In this document: piece by piece, positions 41,462 through 51,056 of the stretch | How positions within the stretch are numbered: position 1 is the stretch's first letter | How the letters are laid out: each line of letters begins with the position of its first letter | NCBI RefSeq assembly: GCF_026222555.1 | Contig: NZ_CP098511.1 | Location: forward strand, 229,501-293,500 | Reading direction: 5' to 3' | DNA length: 64,000 bases | DNA from: Aquimarina sp. ERC-38 | GTDB taxonomy: Bacteria; Bacteroidota; Bacteroidia; Flavobacteriales; Flavobacteriaceae | Program-made: the position numbers and the translations under genes | The notes under the pieces: generated by a model | Told to the model about the DNA's origin: nothing | Seen by the model: the letters and a program-made list of their open reading frames with translations, nothing else | Databases searched by the model: none

Positions 41462-42445
41462 CTAACCCATATACACTTTTAATAAGGTAGCTTTAGCTTT
41501 GCTTTGTACGGTAAAATTAGTGATGGTTGCAGGCATAAATAGTGTTTCTCCCTTTTTTAAAGTACTGATAGCATCACCCACCTTAAAAGTAACTTCAACA
41601 TCACCTACATTCATATAGATAATAAAGGTATCCGTATTTGTAGCATCCTCAGCCATAGAACCATCTATTGCTAGAATATCTGTTTTAAAATAAGGCGTAT
41701 GTACTAACTTTTCAGGAGTATTTAGAGTAGTATTATAAGAAACCGGTTGATTATCCGAACTATCAAAATCTATAGCATCCAGTGCCTGATCCAGGTGTAA
41801 TTCTCTTTTTTGATTTGTTTTACTATCCACCCGATCATAATCGTAAATACGGTAGGTAATGTCAGAAGACTGCTGTATTTCAGCTAGAAGAATACCTGCT
41901 CCAATAGCATGTACCTTTCCGGCAGGAATGTAGTAGGTATCTCCCTTGTTAACTGGCGTATGGTTTAACAATGCTCCGATTTCTTCATTGGCTACCGCCT
42001 GTTGATAGGTTTCCTTAGTGACACTTTCTTTCAACCCCATGACTAAGTTGGCTTCAGCATCAGCGTTCATGATATACCACATTTCATTTTTACCAAAGGA
42101 ATTATGGCGTTTTCGGGCCAGGTCATCATCAGGATGCACCTGTACGGATAGCGGTAGATTGGCATCTATAAATTTAATCAGTAACGGAAAATCACTTTTA
42201 TAAGTTTCATATACACGTTTACCTACTAAGGCTTCTTTATAATCCTCAATTAATGTCCTTAGCGAAGCACCTTTAAGTTCCCCGTTTTTTACCGTAGAAA
42301 CATCTCCTTCTACGTTTGATATTTCCCAACTCTCCCCTATTTGAGATTGATCCGTATTTTTATGTAAAATATCTTTCAATTGATCACCACCCCAAATGCG
42401 ATATTTAAAAATGGGCTCAAACTGTAAAGGATACAACGTCTTCAT
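41462..42445 (-). CDS. manA: Mannose-6-phosphate isomerase, class I
   Basis: A 327-residue cupin enzyme interconverting fructose-6-phosphate and mannose-6-phosphate. The start EPIFKYRIWGGDQL is typical. Zinc ligands are in PLSVQVHPDDDLA (Gln, His), FGKNEMWYIM (Glu) and PAGKVHAIGAGILLAEIQQ (His). The C-terminal second cupin ends with TTIT-like beta strands. Length suits the short bacterial form. It could feed GDP-mannose synthesis or the mannose chemistry suggested by GH130 and the glycosyltransferase at 47-51 kb. The gene is transcribed alone. Confidence 0.92.
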   Translation of the reverse strand: MKTLYPLQFEPIFKYRIWGGDQLKDILHKNTDQSQIGESWEISNVEGDVSTVKNGELKGASLRTLIEDYKEALVGKRVYETYKSDFPLLIKFIDANLPLSVQVHPDDDLARKRHNSFGKNEMWYIMNADAEANLVMGLKESVTKETYQQAVANEEIGALLNHTPVNKGDTYYIPAGKVHAIGAGILLAEIQQSSDITYRIYDYDRVDSKTNQKRELHLDQALDAIDFDSSDNQPVSYNTTLNTPEKLVHTPYFKTDILAIDGSMAEDATNTDTFIIYMNVGDVEVTFKVGDAISTLKKGETLFMPATITNFTVQSKAKATLLKVYMG

Positions 42446-42632
42446 TTATTTTTTTTCCAAAGTTCTTTTAATTATTTGTAAAGTATGATCTGTAATGAAT
42501 TTTAATTAAATAAAGTTAAAAACACCTTTTATGCCCGATATAGTTCAAAAAATATCCAAAATAGCTAGTATTTCCCTATAAAGTCACCTATATTGATGCT
42601 TCGTCACAGATAACTCACTAATAATAAAAGAA

Positions 42633-43223
42633 ATGCAGTCAGCACCCTGTCAAAACGGAAACTTTGCAATCTTGCCCAATAGCAATTATGCTATTAAGAA
42701 AAATGACATTTGCAGAGAAAAAACGATTTCTTCAATTGTACTCCAACGTATATTCGAAGCAGCCCGAAGAGCTCCCAGTGATCAAAATCAACAACCCTGG
42801 CATTATTTATATGCCCGTCAAAACCATACCTCGTATAACTTGCTTTTTTCTTGTATAAACGATGAAGACAAAGATTGGGCTATTCAGGCTCCGGTACTGA
42901 TGTTATCATGTTATAAAACATACGATCGTTTTGGAAATACAAATATATTTGCAAAACAGGATTTACATAGAAGTATGGCATGTATGCAAGCTCAGGCAGA
43001 AGAATTAGGTTTGTCTCTATATCTTATTGATAGCCCAATGCTTCCCAATACCGAAAAGATTTTTAACCTTCCGGAATATATACGGGCAGGTGGTATTATG
43101 GCTTTAGGTTATAAAACAGAAGCACATCAGGCTACACGTACGGAGACAAATCGAATTAAATCTCCATCTAATAGAATCGTTAGGAGATTTACACACCAAT
43201 TTGTACATCAAAATTTTTGGTAA
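42633..43223 (+). CDS. Nitroreductase-family flavoprotein
   Basis: A 196-residue FMN-dependent oxidoreductase-like protein. The phosphate-binding start motif is ARRAPSDQNQQPWHYL (about residues 44-59). LHRSMACMQAQAEELGLSLY forms the dimer core helix, and IRAGGIMALGYKTE the late Gly-rich strand. The first ~35 residues (MQSAPCQNGNFAILPNSN...) are unusual, and no alternative start near the family's normal beginning is obvious. Substrates of the family range from quinones to nitroaromatics. It stands alone. Confidence 0.82.
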   Translation: MQSAPCQNGNFAILPNSNYAIKKNDICREKTISSIVLQRIFEAARRAPSDQNQQPWHYLYARQNHTSYNLLFSCINDEDKDWAIQAPVLMLSCYKTYDRFGNTNIFAKQDLHRSMACMQAQAEELGLSLYLIDSPMLPNTEKIFNLPEYIRAGGIMALGYKTEAHQATRTETNRIKSPSNRIVRRFTHQFVHQNFW

Positions 43224-43424
43224 GTCTTATATCGTTCAATATATAAAGCGATTTATTTTAAATAATAATTCTTGTCCACTAGGAAGTTCGGTTATCTAAT
43301 CTTGATGATTATACATGTTGAATGACTGCAAAACTTTGTATAATCCACTTATATTTCATGTAGACAGTAGTTGTCCTAACTATTGGTGAAAATAAAAAGC
43401 ACTTTACTTCCGCTTAAAAAACTA

Positions 43425-44666
43425 CTACCCCGGATTGTATTTCTGAAAATAACTAATAATTCTTTTACTAACTAATCCGTGAAGAATAATACTTATAAAA
43501 ATAGTCCAGATCGTGATATGCTGAATGGCACCACTAGACTCAAAAGATGTTTCTAAAAGTGCATAACTTAAATAGAAAATAGATCCAATCCCCCTAATAC
43601 CAAAAAAAGAAATAGCCATTTTCTTCTTAAAGGTATAACCTGACTTTATAATAGAAAGAAACCCCGCAACCGGCCGAATCAGCAAAACAAAAGTCACTGC
43701 AATTAAAATATGAATCCAGGTACCTTCCGGAAAAACATGTAAAGCCATATAGGCACCAAATAACAATATCCATATGACTACCAGGAACTTTTCTGTTTCT
43801 TCTACAAAAAGCACCATGGCATTTTCCGGATGATCATCTTTACTTTTATCCACATGATACTGTGCAAACAGACCAGTAAAAAAAACCGCGATAAATCCGT
43901 ATCCCTGACAAATTTCAGTAAATCCATAAGAAAAAAGGGTTAGAGATATTCCTACAAATCCATTTAGTATGGTATTCTTAACTGGTTTATCAAAAAAAGA
44001 AATCGTCCAACTATACGCATAACCAATCGCAGCACCTAAGAGTACACCCGCCACTATTTTATAAGCCAGATAAAAACTAAACCATTCCGTACTATCAAAG
44101 GATGTCCCGGATTGATCCGCTTTTGACATTAAAATTGCCATAAAAACAAAGGGGAACGCCAGTCCGTCATTGATACCTGCCTCTCCAGTTAATACATAAC
44201 GCAATCCCGTATTTTTTTTATCCAAATTAGTTTGATCCTCTAATTGTAACTCAGAGGCTAATACCGGATCTGTAGGGGTAAGCACCGCCGCCAGTAATAA
44301 TGCACTAGCCAGAGGCCAATACATAATATATACCCCTATACCAATAATAGCCAACATACAAACAGGCATAGCCACACCTACCAGGGCTAACGGATTACGC
44401 CATTCTTTCCAACTATATTTAAGACCAATTTTTAATCCGGCACTCATTAGGCTAATGATTACAATAATCTCAGAAAATTTTTCTACAAATTTTAAAGAGA
44501 TATTTGAGACCGTGTCTTCTACCGTAGGTACGAGATATATAATGATCATACCTATTACTAAAAGAGGGATGGTGTAACTTATTTGCAGACGTTGACATAA
44601 TATAGGTAAATAAGCCATTAATAAAGTCGAGAACCCCAATAAGGTAACCCAGAGATAAATTTCCAT
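43425..44666 (-). CDS. Cation:proton antiporter, CPA1/NhaP-like
   Basis: A 413-residue membrane protein of about 12-13 helices. The ion-site region is LLAAVLTPTDPVLASELQL (Asp within TPTDP, about residues 128-133) with GEAGINDGLAFPFVF (Asn-Asp pair) on a later helix, the CPA1 signature. A loop rich in charged residues (about 280-300) separates the transport core from the last helices. It would extrude Na+ or K+ in exchange for H+, consistent with a marine origin. It is transcribed alone. The antiport ion cannot be assigned. Confidence 0.88.
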   Translation of the reverse strand: MEIYLWVTLLGFSTLLMAYLPILCQRLQISYTIPLLVIGMIIIYLVPTVEDTVSNISLKFVEKFSEIIVIISLMSAGLKIGLKYSWKEWRNPLALVGVAMPVCMLAIIGIGVYIMYWPLASALLLAAVLTPTDPVLASELQLEDQTNLDKKNTGLRYVLTGEAGINDGLAFPFVFMAILMSKADQSGTSFDSTEWFSFYLAYKIVAGVLLGAAIGYAYSWTISFFDKPVKNTILNGFVGISLTLFSYGFTEICQGYGFIAVFFTGLFAQYHVDKSKDDHPENAMVLFVEETEKFLVVIWILLFGAYMALHVFPEGTWIHILIAVTFVLLIRPVAGFLSIIKSGYTFKKKMAISFFGIRGIGSIFYLSYALLETSFESSGAIQHITIWTIFISIILHGLVSKRIISYFQKYNPG

Positions 44667-45059
44667 ATATAATCATTATATGTATAAGGATAAAATTAGA
44701 AGTAATCAGAAGCTTCTACTATCGTGATACCATAAAAATTAGGTTGTTTTAAGATTGGAATAAAAAAATAGAGGTTTCCAAAAGAAATATAGTAGTTACA
44801 GGAATAAAGCAATCAGCAGTAAAACAACTTTTATTCTCAAAAATGACACTATAATGATTTTACAAGCTGTAAATTTTTGTTAAAGATATATACTCATTTA
44901 ATTAAACAAAACAATAGTTAAAAAGTTAAAAAATTGATTATCAACTATTTAACTTTAACTCATATGAGCATAATTATAATTATATAACACTTTTGAGAAA
45001 TTATGTAATACCAAATGAGGTATGGAGATGCATCTTTGTAAAACAAATTAGTAGTAGAA
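44667..45059. other. Divergent intergenic region
   Basis: No gene or convincing structure is visible in these 393 nt. It must contain control regions for the antiporter (minus) and for the AraC paralogue 3 area (plus). The sequence is strongly AT-rich, with runs such as AAAAAGTTAAAAAATTG and no obvious operator. Confidence 0.35.
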
Positions 45060-45221
45060 ATGTTACCAAAACAAAATGCAAGAGTAGGAAAAAGTTTTAA
45101 AGCTCCTGCTTCCGGATTGAAAAGATTGTCATCACAGATAAATAAATTCAGTAGAAATCATATGACAATTTTACAATTACCATTTGTAACCGTAATGAAT
45201 AAAAACAGCTATCAGAAATAA
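45060..45221 (+). CDS. Possible small basic protein (53 aa) ahead of AraC paralogue 3
   Basis: ATG at 45060 starts 53 codons ending 22 nt before the AraC start. The product is strongly basic (KQNARVGKSFKAPASGLKRL, then INKFSRNHM) with a short hydrophobic centre (TILQLPFVTVM). No family is recognised. Length and charge make it a possible small regulator or leader peptide, but a frame of this size can arise by chance in AT-rich DNA. I rate it below the other small genes. Confidence 0.35.
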   Translation: MLPKQNARVGKSFKAPASGLKRLSSQINKFSRNHMTILQLPFVTVMNKNSYQK

Positions 45222-45243
45222 AAATAAAACAAACACTTACTTT

Positions 45244-46263
45244 ATGGAAACGATATTGGACATTAAGACAGACGCAACGATTATTTTTGAAGAACTTCAA
45301 TCTCAATTAAACGGTTCTTTAACAAATACACATGGTGAGTACAATCTAGGCATTCAGACTGACGGTGTTGAAGGGACTGTAAGAGGTATGCGTGTAAATA
45401 CGAATAAAGTATTTTTAGAATTTGATATCAAGGCGGATAAAGATGTTACTATTAGTTTAGCTTCGCTTTCTTTAAATCCGTTGCATTTCTTATACTGTCA
45501 TCATAATCAATTGATACAGACGTATGAAAATAGCCATGAAAAACATTTAATTGAAGAATTTCAAACAGCTATTGTTTTTGACAAAAATAAAAGAACACAA
45601 TTATTTTTTAAAGAAGGCACACATACTAAAGTAACGATTATCTCCGTATGTATGCATGAAGGAGAAAAAGAGATATCAAACCTAACCAGGAATATACATC
45701 ATCTTTTTGAAAAGAAATTGATTAACAATTCATTCAACTACGTAGGTTCTTATAACTTAAAAATTATTGATCAAATCTCAAGAATAAATGATATTAAAGA
45801 ACAAGGAATTGTACGTAAACTATTAATTGAAGGTACCGTACAATTGATTTTGGCTATGGAAATCCAACATCACCAGAATGATATTGATACCATGCACGAT
45901 CAGGTAGGCTCCTTAACTAAGAGAGATTTAAAAATTATACAGGGACTAGGTCAGCAAATTAAGGATAAGCCTGAGGTATTATATACTATTAAAGATTTAA
46001 CCCTACAATCCGGTATTTCTGCCGCTAAATTACAGGAAGGTTTTAAACATTTATTTGGTCGAACAGTTACTGACTTTATTAAAAATGTAAGAATTGATGT
46101 AGCGGTAGACCTAATTAAGACAACAGATTTAACCATCTCTGAGATCGTATATACCATAGGATTTACTAGTAGAAGTTATTTCTCTAAAATATTTAAAGAA
46201 AGATACAATTGCAGTCCGAGAGCTTACCAGGTAAGCCAACGATTTAAAGCAATTAGCGCATAA
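45244..46263 (+). CDS. AraC-family regulator, long paralogue 3
   Basis: A 339-residue paralogue of the regulators at 22368 and 24591, closest to paralogue 1 in length. The C-terminal DNA-binding part reads LTLQSGISAAKLQEGFKHLF and LTISEIVYTIGFTSRSYFSK. The N-terminal domain repeats the scheme of a short lead followed by LNGSLTNTHGEYNLGI and a beta-rich core; its ligand is unknown. A strong terminator follows at 46305. The three paralogues over 24 kb suggest a lineage expansion regulating nearby stress-type genes. Confidence 0.88.
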   Translation: METILDIKTDATIIFEELQSQLNGSLTNTHGEYNLGIQTDGVEGTVRGMRVNTNKVFLEFDIKADKDVTISLASLSLNPLHFLYCHHNQLIQTYENSHEKHLIEEFQTAIVFDKNKRTQLFFKEGTHTKVTIISVCMHEGEKEISNLTRNIHHLFEKKLINNSFNYVGSYNLKIIDQISRINDIKEQGIVRKLLIEGTVQLILAMEIQHHQNDIDTMHDQVGSLTKRDLKIIQGLGQQIKDKPEVLYTIKDLTLQSGISAAKLQEGFKHLFGRTVTDFIKNVRIDVAVDLIKTTDLTISEIVYTIGFTSRSYFSKIFKERYNCSPRAYQVSQRFKAISA

Positions 46264-46304
46264 AAGTTTTTTTTGAGTAGAGTTTGTAAGTTTGTGTGAG
46301 GAAG

Positions 46305-46341
46305 CTGCAGAGAATGAATTTCATTTTCTGCAGTTTTTTTT
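46305..46341 (+). terminator. Strong intrinsic terminator after AraC paralogue 3
   Basis: CTGCAGAGAATGAA pairs with TTCATTTTCTGCAG with almost no loop, followed by TTTTTTTT. It is the clearest intrinsic terminator in the window. Confidence 0.9.
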
Positions 46342-46665
46342 GTATAGCTAAATAAATATTAAATGACATGGAAGATTCATATTATTTCATGTTAATTTAG
46401 CTATATATCCCATTCATAAAAAATATGATGTAACTGATAAAAATCTTTATCCCATTTTGTCCAAACACGCAGGTTCGAGAATTTTTCCACACCATTTATA
46501 TTCAGTAACCAATCCGTAAAATTACTAACTCAAATTACACATAATTCAATAATTAACGTTTTATATTAAATAATTTTATAATATTAATTATATTATAGTT
46601 AAAAAATTGAATATAATACATCAATCAATTATCTTTACCTTATAATTATTAAAATAAAAATTATC
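46342..46665. other. Intergenic region before the hydrophilic protein gene
   Basis: No gene is seen. ATAGCTAAAT (46344-46353) and ATTTAGCTAT (46395-46404) form inverted arms about 40 nt apart, a possible hairpin; in such AT-rich DNA this is weak evidence. The last 100 nt are nearly pure A and T and probably carry the promoter of the gene at 46666. Confidence 0.3.
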
Positions 46666-46947
46666 ATGGAAAATAGAGATTATAACCAAGATCAAAGTCA
46701 AAATTTACAAGGTTCGGAAAATCAACAATACGCTGCCGATAATCCGCAGTACCGTTCTGAATATCAAAATGTATCTGCACAGGAACAATTAGGAGGCAAT
46801 AGCAATACCGGAACCCAGGAATACGGTCAGGAAATCTCTTCGGAGAATAGACAGGGAGTTTCTACCTCAAGCTATAACAATGAAAATAACGTACCGCAAG
46901 AAGATAGTTTTTCTTCTTATGATAACGAAATTGAAGAAGAAGAGTAG
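46666..46947 (+). CDS. Small disordered hydrophilic protein (Gln/Asn/Ser/Glu-rich)
   Basis: A 93-residue product without hydrophobic segments or cysteines, rich in Gln, Asn, Ser, Glu and Tyr (for example NQDQSQNLQGSENQQYAADN and the acidic end NEIEEEE). The composition resembles hydrophilins and other stress-protective disordered proteins, but no family is recognised. The long ATG-initiated frame with uniform composition and an upstream AT-rich promoter-like region supports it as real. Confidence 0.65.
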   Translation: MENRDYNQDQSQNLQGSENQQYAADNPQYRSEYQNVSAQEQLGGNSNTGTQEYGQEISSENRQGVSTSSYNNENNVPQEDSFSSYDNEIEEEE

Positions 46948-47180
46948 TACACTACTGGATTTTCAATAGAATAGAAAAGGCTTTTTGTAAAGTAAGTCGA
47001 GATATATTTTAAACAACTGACAAAGTTAGTTTGTTCAAAATAATATCAGGCACAAATACTTTGTAAAGAGCCTCTTTTTTTATTGCATTTTTAGGTTCAT
47101 ACTATAATTATATTGTAATATTACTCTTTAAATTATTGTAGAAAAAGAAAGGGTTTCGACCACTTCTATATATATCTTTT

Positions 47181-48668
47181 ATGAAAGTAAAGAGACATAA
47201 CCTAAAGTTTATTCCGGATTCCAGCAGGGTTGTTGCCCGCTTCTTTAACAATGGAGATCAAAGAGTATTAAAACTTCTTCAGAACCTTAATACCTTATCT
47301 GATCAAAAGGTTTTAAACGAACTGAATCATATATTTATGGAGTTTGCCGGGCGCCATCGTAATATTTCCCGAATTTTTATGACACATGCCAGCAGTCTGG
47401 CACCTATATTCGAACACCATAAAGTAGATTTTCAAGGTTTATCAGAAGAAAGAAAGCTACTGCTAGGTGCCTATGCCACGATGGAGTATTCTATCGAATC
47501 TGCAGCACTGTTTAACCCTTCTATCATAGAAGATTTTGACCAGTCCTTTTTACAAAACGGCGAGAAAAGAGTGATCATATCGCTAAGAGCTACCGGAGAA
47601 GGGCATTTGTCTTCCATTGTATTTAGAAGGGGCGTTCTAGACCAACATAATAACCTTAAATTATCAAAAACTCGTAACCATATTGATCTACCTAAAATTG
47701 TACAAAAGCAATCGTATAATAAAGAACGTTTTGTACAGAAGTTGGTAGAAATGGAAGTGCCGGAAAAGTTTGTATATGATATTACTAATCGACTTTCAGA
47801 TCGTTTTGAGTACCATGACTTGAAAAAAGTAATTAAGGAAATCGTAACCAAAGAACCCGTAAGTTATAATAAGAAGATTGCCCTCGAAGAAATTACCTGG
47901 TTAGTAGATTCTTACTACGATATTAATTTTAGTATGGATTCTGATATTTCAGAACGTGTTATTTTTCCTGTTTCCCCTTCGGAAAGTCAGGGAATTGAAG
48001 ATGCGCGGTTTGTTAAGTTTCAGGAAGATGATGGCAGTACTACCATTTATGGGTTATACACCGCCTATGATGGTCATACAATTTTACCTAAACTAATTTC
48101 TACCAATGATTTTCAAACCTTTAGGGTAATGCCTTTACATGGTACGGGAGCACAAAATAAAAACTTTGCCATATTCCCTAGAAAAATTAACGGTAAATAC
48201 GCTATGCTAGCTCGAATAGACGGAGTTAATAATTACCTGATGTATTCGGATCGTATCACACTATGGAACGACCCAATTAAAATACAGGAACCACAATATC
48301 CCTGGGAATTTACACAAGTAGGTAATTGCGGATCTCCGATTTATACCGAAGAAGGCTGGTTAATTATCACTCATGGAGTAGGTCCGATGAGACGCTACTG
48401 TATCGGAGCAGCCCTTTTTGACCTGAACGATCCTACTAAAGAAATCGGAAGGTTAAAAAGCCCTTTACTTGCTCCCCTGGAAAATGAAAGAGAAGGGTAT
48501 GTACCTAATGTAGTATACTCCTGTGGAGCGATTATTCATAACGAAGAACTGGTTTTACCCTACGCTGTATCGGATTACAGTTCTTCTTATGCAACCGTAA
48601 ATATCCGGGCGGTCCTTAATCAGATTAAATCAGACGGAATCAACCAGGATTTTACGGTTCCAGTTTAA
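47181..48668 (+). CDS. GH130-family glycoside phosphorylase or glycosidase
   Basis: A 495-residue five-blade beta-propeller enzyme. The GIEDARFVKF segment carries the catalytic Asp of GH130. TIYGLYTAYDGHTILPKL, GTGAQNKNFAIFPRKING and QVGNCGSPIYTEEGWLI contribute the blade strands and phosphate/substrate residues. GH130 enzymes phosphorolyse or hydrolyse beta-mannosides (e.g. 4-O-beta-mannosyl-glucose, beta-1,2-mannan). An N-terminal ~190-residue region lies before the propeller, which suggests the larger form of the family. The convergent glycosyltransferase at 48690 and manA at 41462 make a mannose-related role likely. Confidence 0.88.
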   Translation: MKVKRHNLKFIPDSSRVVARFFNNGDQRVLKLLQNLNTLSDQKVLNELNHIFMEFAGRHRNISRIFMTHASSLAPIFEHHKVDFQGLSEERKLLLGAYATMEYSIESAALFNPSIIEDFDQSFLQNGEKRVIISLRATGEGHLSSIVFRRGVLDQHNNLKLSKTRNHIDLPKIVQKQSYNKERFVQKLVEMEVPEKFVYDITNRLSDRFEYHDLKKVIKEIVTKEPVSYNKKIALEEITWLVDSYYDINFSMDSDISERVIFPVSPSESQGIEDARFVKFQEDDGSTTIYGLYTAYDGHTILPKLISTNDFQTFRVMPLHGTGAQNKNFAIFPRKINGKYAMLARIDGVNNYLMYSDRITLWNDPIKIQEPQYPWEFTQVGNCGSPIYTEEGWLIITHGVGPMRRYCIGAALFDLNDPTKEIGRLKSPLLAPLENEREGYVPNVVYSCGAIIHNEELVLPYAVSDYSSSYATVNIRAVLNQIKSDGINQDFTVPV

Positions 48669-48675
48669 GAAAATA

Positions 48676-48713
48676 AGCAGTCGGGTTTGCTATACGGCAA
48701 CCCCAGACTGCTT
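48676..48713. terminator. Bidirectional terminator between GH130 and glycosyltransferase
   Basis: AGCAGTCGGGTTTGC and GGCAACCCCAGACTGCT form a long stem with small mismatches and a short loop. Its right half overlaps the last codons of the glycosyltransferase gene, whose stop lies at 48690-48692. It ends both convergent transcripts. Confidence 0.75.
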
Positions 48714-51056
48714 TGTCTTTAAATTTATTAAATTTTGTGCGATGGGAGTGGTAGCTTTACTCTTTTTGTCCATACTTCTTACCGCATTACTTGCCAGGTG
48801 ATAACATACCGTAGATTCTGCTCCTTGGTTTAAGTTTACATATTTGGTTTCCAAACCATCGTAACAACCGCCGGTATTTTGATCGTAAACTGCCTGATTC
48901 AATCGGTTTTTACCTAGAAACCATTCAAAACTTTTTCGACAGCTCTTGTCATACCCTTTATCCGGACAAATGTCATTAAACTTTGCCAATGCCATTGTGG
49001 TGTAAGATGCATCAATAGGTTGCTCCCCTCCTTCTTCTCTGTGCTCGATATTTCCTTTATCAAACCACGATCTGTTGCTAATTAATTCCATATATCCATT
49101 TTTACTTGTGTGTTTTACTAAAAAGCGGATTGCTTTTTCCGCCACTTCAATCATTGCATTATTATTTAGATAATCTCCGGCTAATAAAAGTGCTTCCGGT
49201 AGGATTGCATTCCCATAAGTAATAGAAGGCTCAAACCAGTCCCAGTCTTTCTCTGAGTTTGCCCGGTATTGTCCGATTAGAATATCCGCATAATAGGTAA
49301 CTTTATTTTTAATAAGTAGTTGTAATTCTTTGTTATTGATCGCGATACTATGTAAAAGCCCCTTAATAGTAAAAGCAATACTCCGGGGTGAAACTGCCTC
49401 ACTATGACTAATAAAAGACTGAATGATTAATAATACCTTTGATACATAAGGTTGAAAGATATCTGGTAAGGATTCGTGGTGTTTTATAAACGATCCTAAA
49501 GCCCAAATAGCCCGTCCGTTACTATCTTCCAGGCTGTCTTCGTTATTTTGATCTGTAAATTGCTCCGTATAATCTACGTAATTCAGGAAGCTTTTTGTTT
49601 CCGGCTGGTAGCAAAATAACATGACTTCCAGATATAACTTTAAAGCGTGTAAAATCTGAATATCCCGGGTTTCTTCATAATACTCCAGTGCAAAAATAAG
49701 TGCTCTGGCATTATCATCTAAGGTATATCCGGAATCTATATCAGGCGAACTAAATTTTGAAAATTGTAACATCCCAAAATCCGTAGTCAGTTTTAAAATA
49801 TGATTGATATTAGTCTCCGGAATGCTAAAGGATAGTTCCTTATCTTTCAAAAAATGGTTAAACAACAACACATGATTGATTGCTGAATTCTCCCAGGTAT
49901 TAAAAGAAGATATATGCAGTGCATTTAAGGACATCGTATGCAAATGTGTAGGGTTATCAAAGTATTCCAACACTAGTTCGGAAAGACCTTTACTATCTCC
50001 AAAATCAAATAATTGACCTACATCATCCCTTAACACTTCCGTGGCATGAGGTATAGGGGTCGAAATGATCGGACATCCGCAACTTACCGCATAAGAAAAA
50101 GTCCCACTCACAGCCTGATTCGGATCTTTTGAAGTAAATAAATAGATATCCGTTAACTGTAGATAATCCAGTAATTCGTTAATCTCTAAAAATTTATTGA
50201 CAAACCGGACATGTTCGGTTATTTGAAGTTCTTCTACTATACCTTCCAGGTAGTCCCGGTATTTCTCACCTTCTTCGGCTACGAGGCTAGGATGTGTTTT
50301 TCCTAATACTAAAAACAATACGTCTTTGTGCTTTTCAATGATGGAAGGCAACGCATGTAGTGTAGTTTCTATACTCTTCCCAGGTCCTAACAACCCAAAG
50401 GTAGAAACTACTTTACGACCTTCTGCATTGTATTTTTTCTTAAGGGCATCCGTATTTTTTGGTACTACTTTATGAGTCCCGTGTGGGATCACACTGATTT
50501 TTTCTTTTTCTAACTGATAGTCCTGGATTAGAATTTCTTCGGATTTCTCCGTCATTACAATGATTTGTTCCACATACTGATTGATAGAACGTACTTTTTG
50601 ATACATCATATCGTCCGGACGTGGTAGTACCGTATGAAAAACAGTTAGTACCGGAACCGAAACCTGTTCTAAAAACTGAAAAAAACCAGGTTCATTCTTA
50701 TAAAAAAGACCGAATTCATGCTGAATGATGCATAGATCTATATCCCCCGTATTCACGTAGCAGATACAATCCTGATAACTTTGATCAGAACCAGGATCTA
50801 GTACCTGTTTTACCATAGCAATCTCCGCGTAGCGTTCTTTATTGCTATCTATGGCAATCATATGATAATTTACATCCGCTTGATGCTTAGCCTGCAAAGC
50901 AGTAATCAGATCATCCGTATAGGTAGCAATTCCACATTCTCTGGGTGGATAAGAGGATAATACCGCAATATTGATGGTTTTTTTAGAAGTAGAAGTTAGT
51001 AATTGATCTAACGTCTGTGTAGTGGAAAGTGTGTTATCTGATCTGGTGATTCGCAT
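48690..51056 (-). CDS. GT4-type glycosyltransferase with C-terminal alpha/alpha-barrel-like domain
   Basis: A 788-residue protein from ATG at 51056; an in-frame ATG at 51098 would add 14 hydrophobic residues and is less likely. Residues about 25-390 form a GT-B fold: INIAVLSSYPPRECGIATYT, FGLLGPGKSIETTLHALP in the donor-binding strand, and DIYLFTSKDPNQAVSGTFSY with the usual Glu/Gly loop (GCPIISTPIPHATE). Residues about 420-780 are helix-rich (EDSNGRAIWALGSFIKHHES, HREEGGEQPIDASYTTMALA) and resemble an alpha/alpha toroid. This bipartite form often pairs with GH130 in Bacteroidota. A beta-mannan or mannosyl-transfer role is inference. Confidence 0.82.
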   Translation of the reverse strand: MRITRSDNTLSTTQTLDQLLTSTSKKTINIAVLSSYPPRECGIATYTDDLITALQAKHQADVNYHMIAIDSNKERYAEIAMVKQVLDPGSDQSYQDCICYVNTGDIDLCIIQHEFGLFYKNEPGFFQFLEQVSVPVLTVFHTVLPRPDDMMYQKVRSINQYVEQIIVMTEKSEEILIQDYQLEKEKISVIPHGTHKVVPKNTDALKKKYNAEGRKVVSTFGLLGPGKSIETTLHALPSIIEKHKDVLFLVLGKTHPSLVAEEGEKYRDYLEGIVEELQITEHVRFVNKFLEINELLDYLQLTDIYLFTSKDPNQAVSGTFSYAVSCGCPIISTPIPHATEVLRDDVGQLFDFGDSKGLSELVLEYFDNPTHLHTMSLNALHISSFNTWENSAINHVLLFNHFLKDKELSFSIPETNINHILKLTTDFGMLQFSKFSSPDIDSGYTLDDNARALIFALEYYEETRDIQILHALKLYLEVMLFCYQPETKSFLNYVDYTEQFTDQNNEDSLEDSNGRAIWALGSFIKHHESLPDIFQPYVSKVLLIIQSFISHSEAVSPRSIAFTIKGLLHSIAINNKELQLLIKNKVTYYADILIGQYRANSEKDWDWFEPSITYGNAILPEALLLAGDYLNNNAMIEVAEKAIRFLVKHTSKNGYMELISNRSWFDKGNIEHREEGGEQPIDASYTTMALAKFNDICPDKGYDKSCRKSFEWFLGKNRLNQAVYDQNTGGCYDGLETKYVNLNQGAESTVCYHLASNAVRSMDKKSKATTPIAQNLINLKTKQSGVAV

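Noticed and set aside
46344..46404. Fourth miniature element with ATAGCTAAAT arms, sharing TATAGCTAAATTAACAT with 23599-23615
   Set aside because: In AT-rich DNA of this length one such 17-bp match is expected by chance, and the arms are too short to claim an element.
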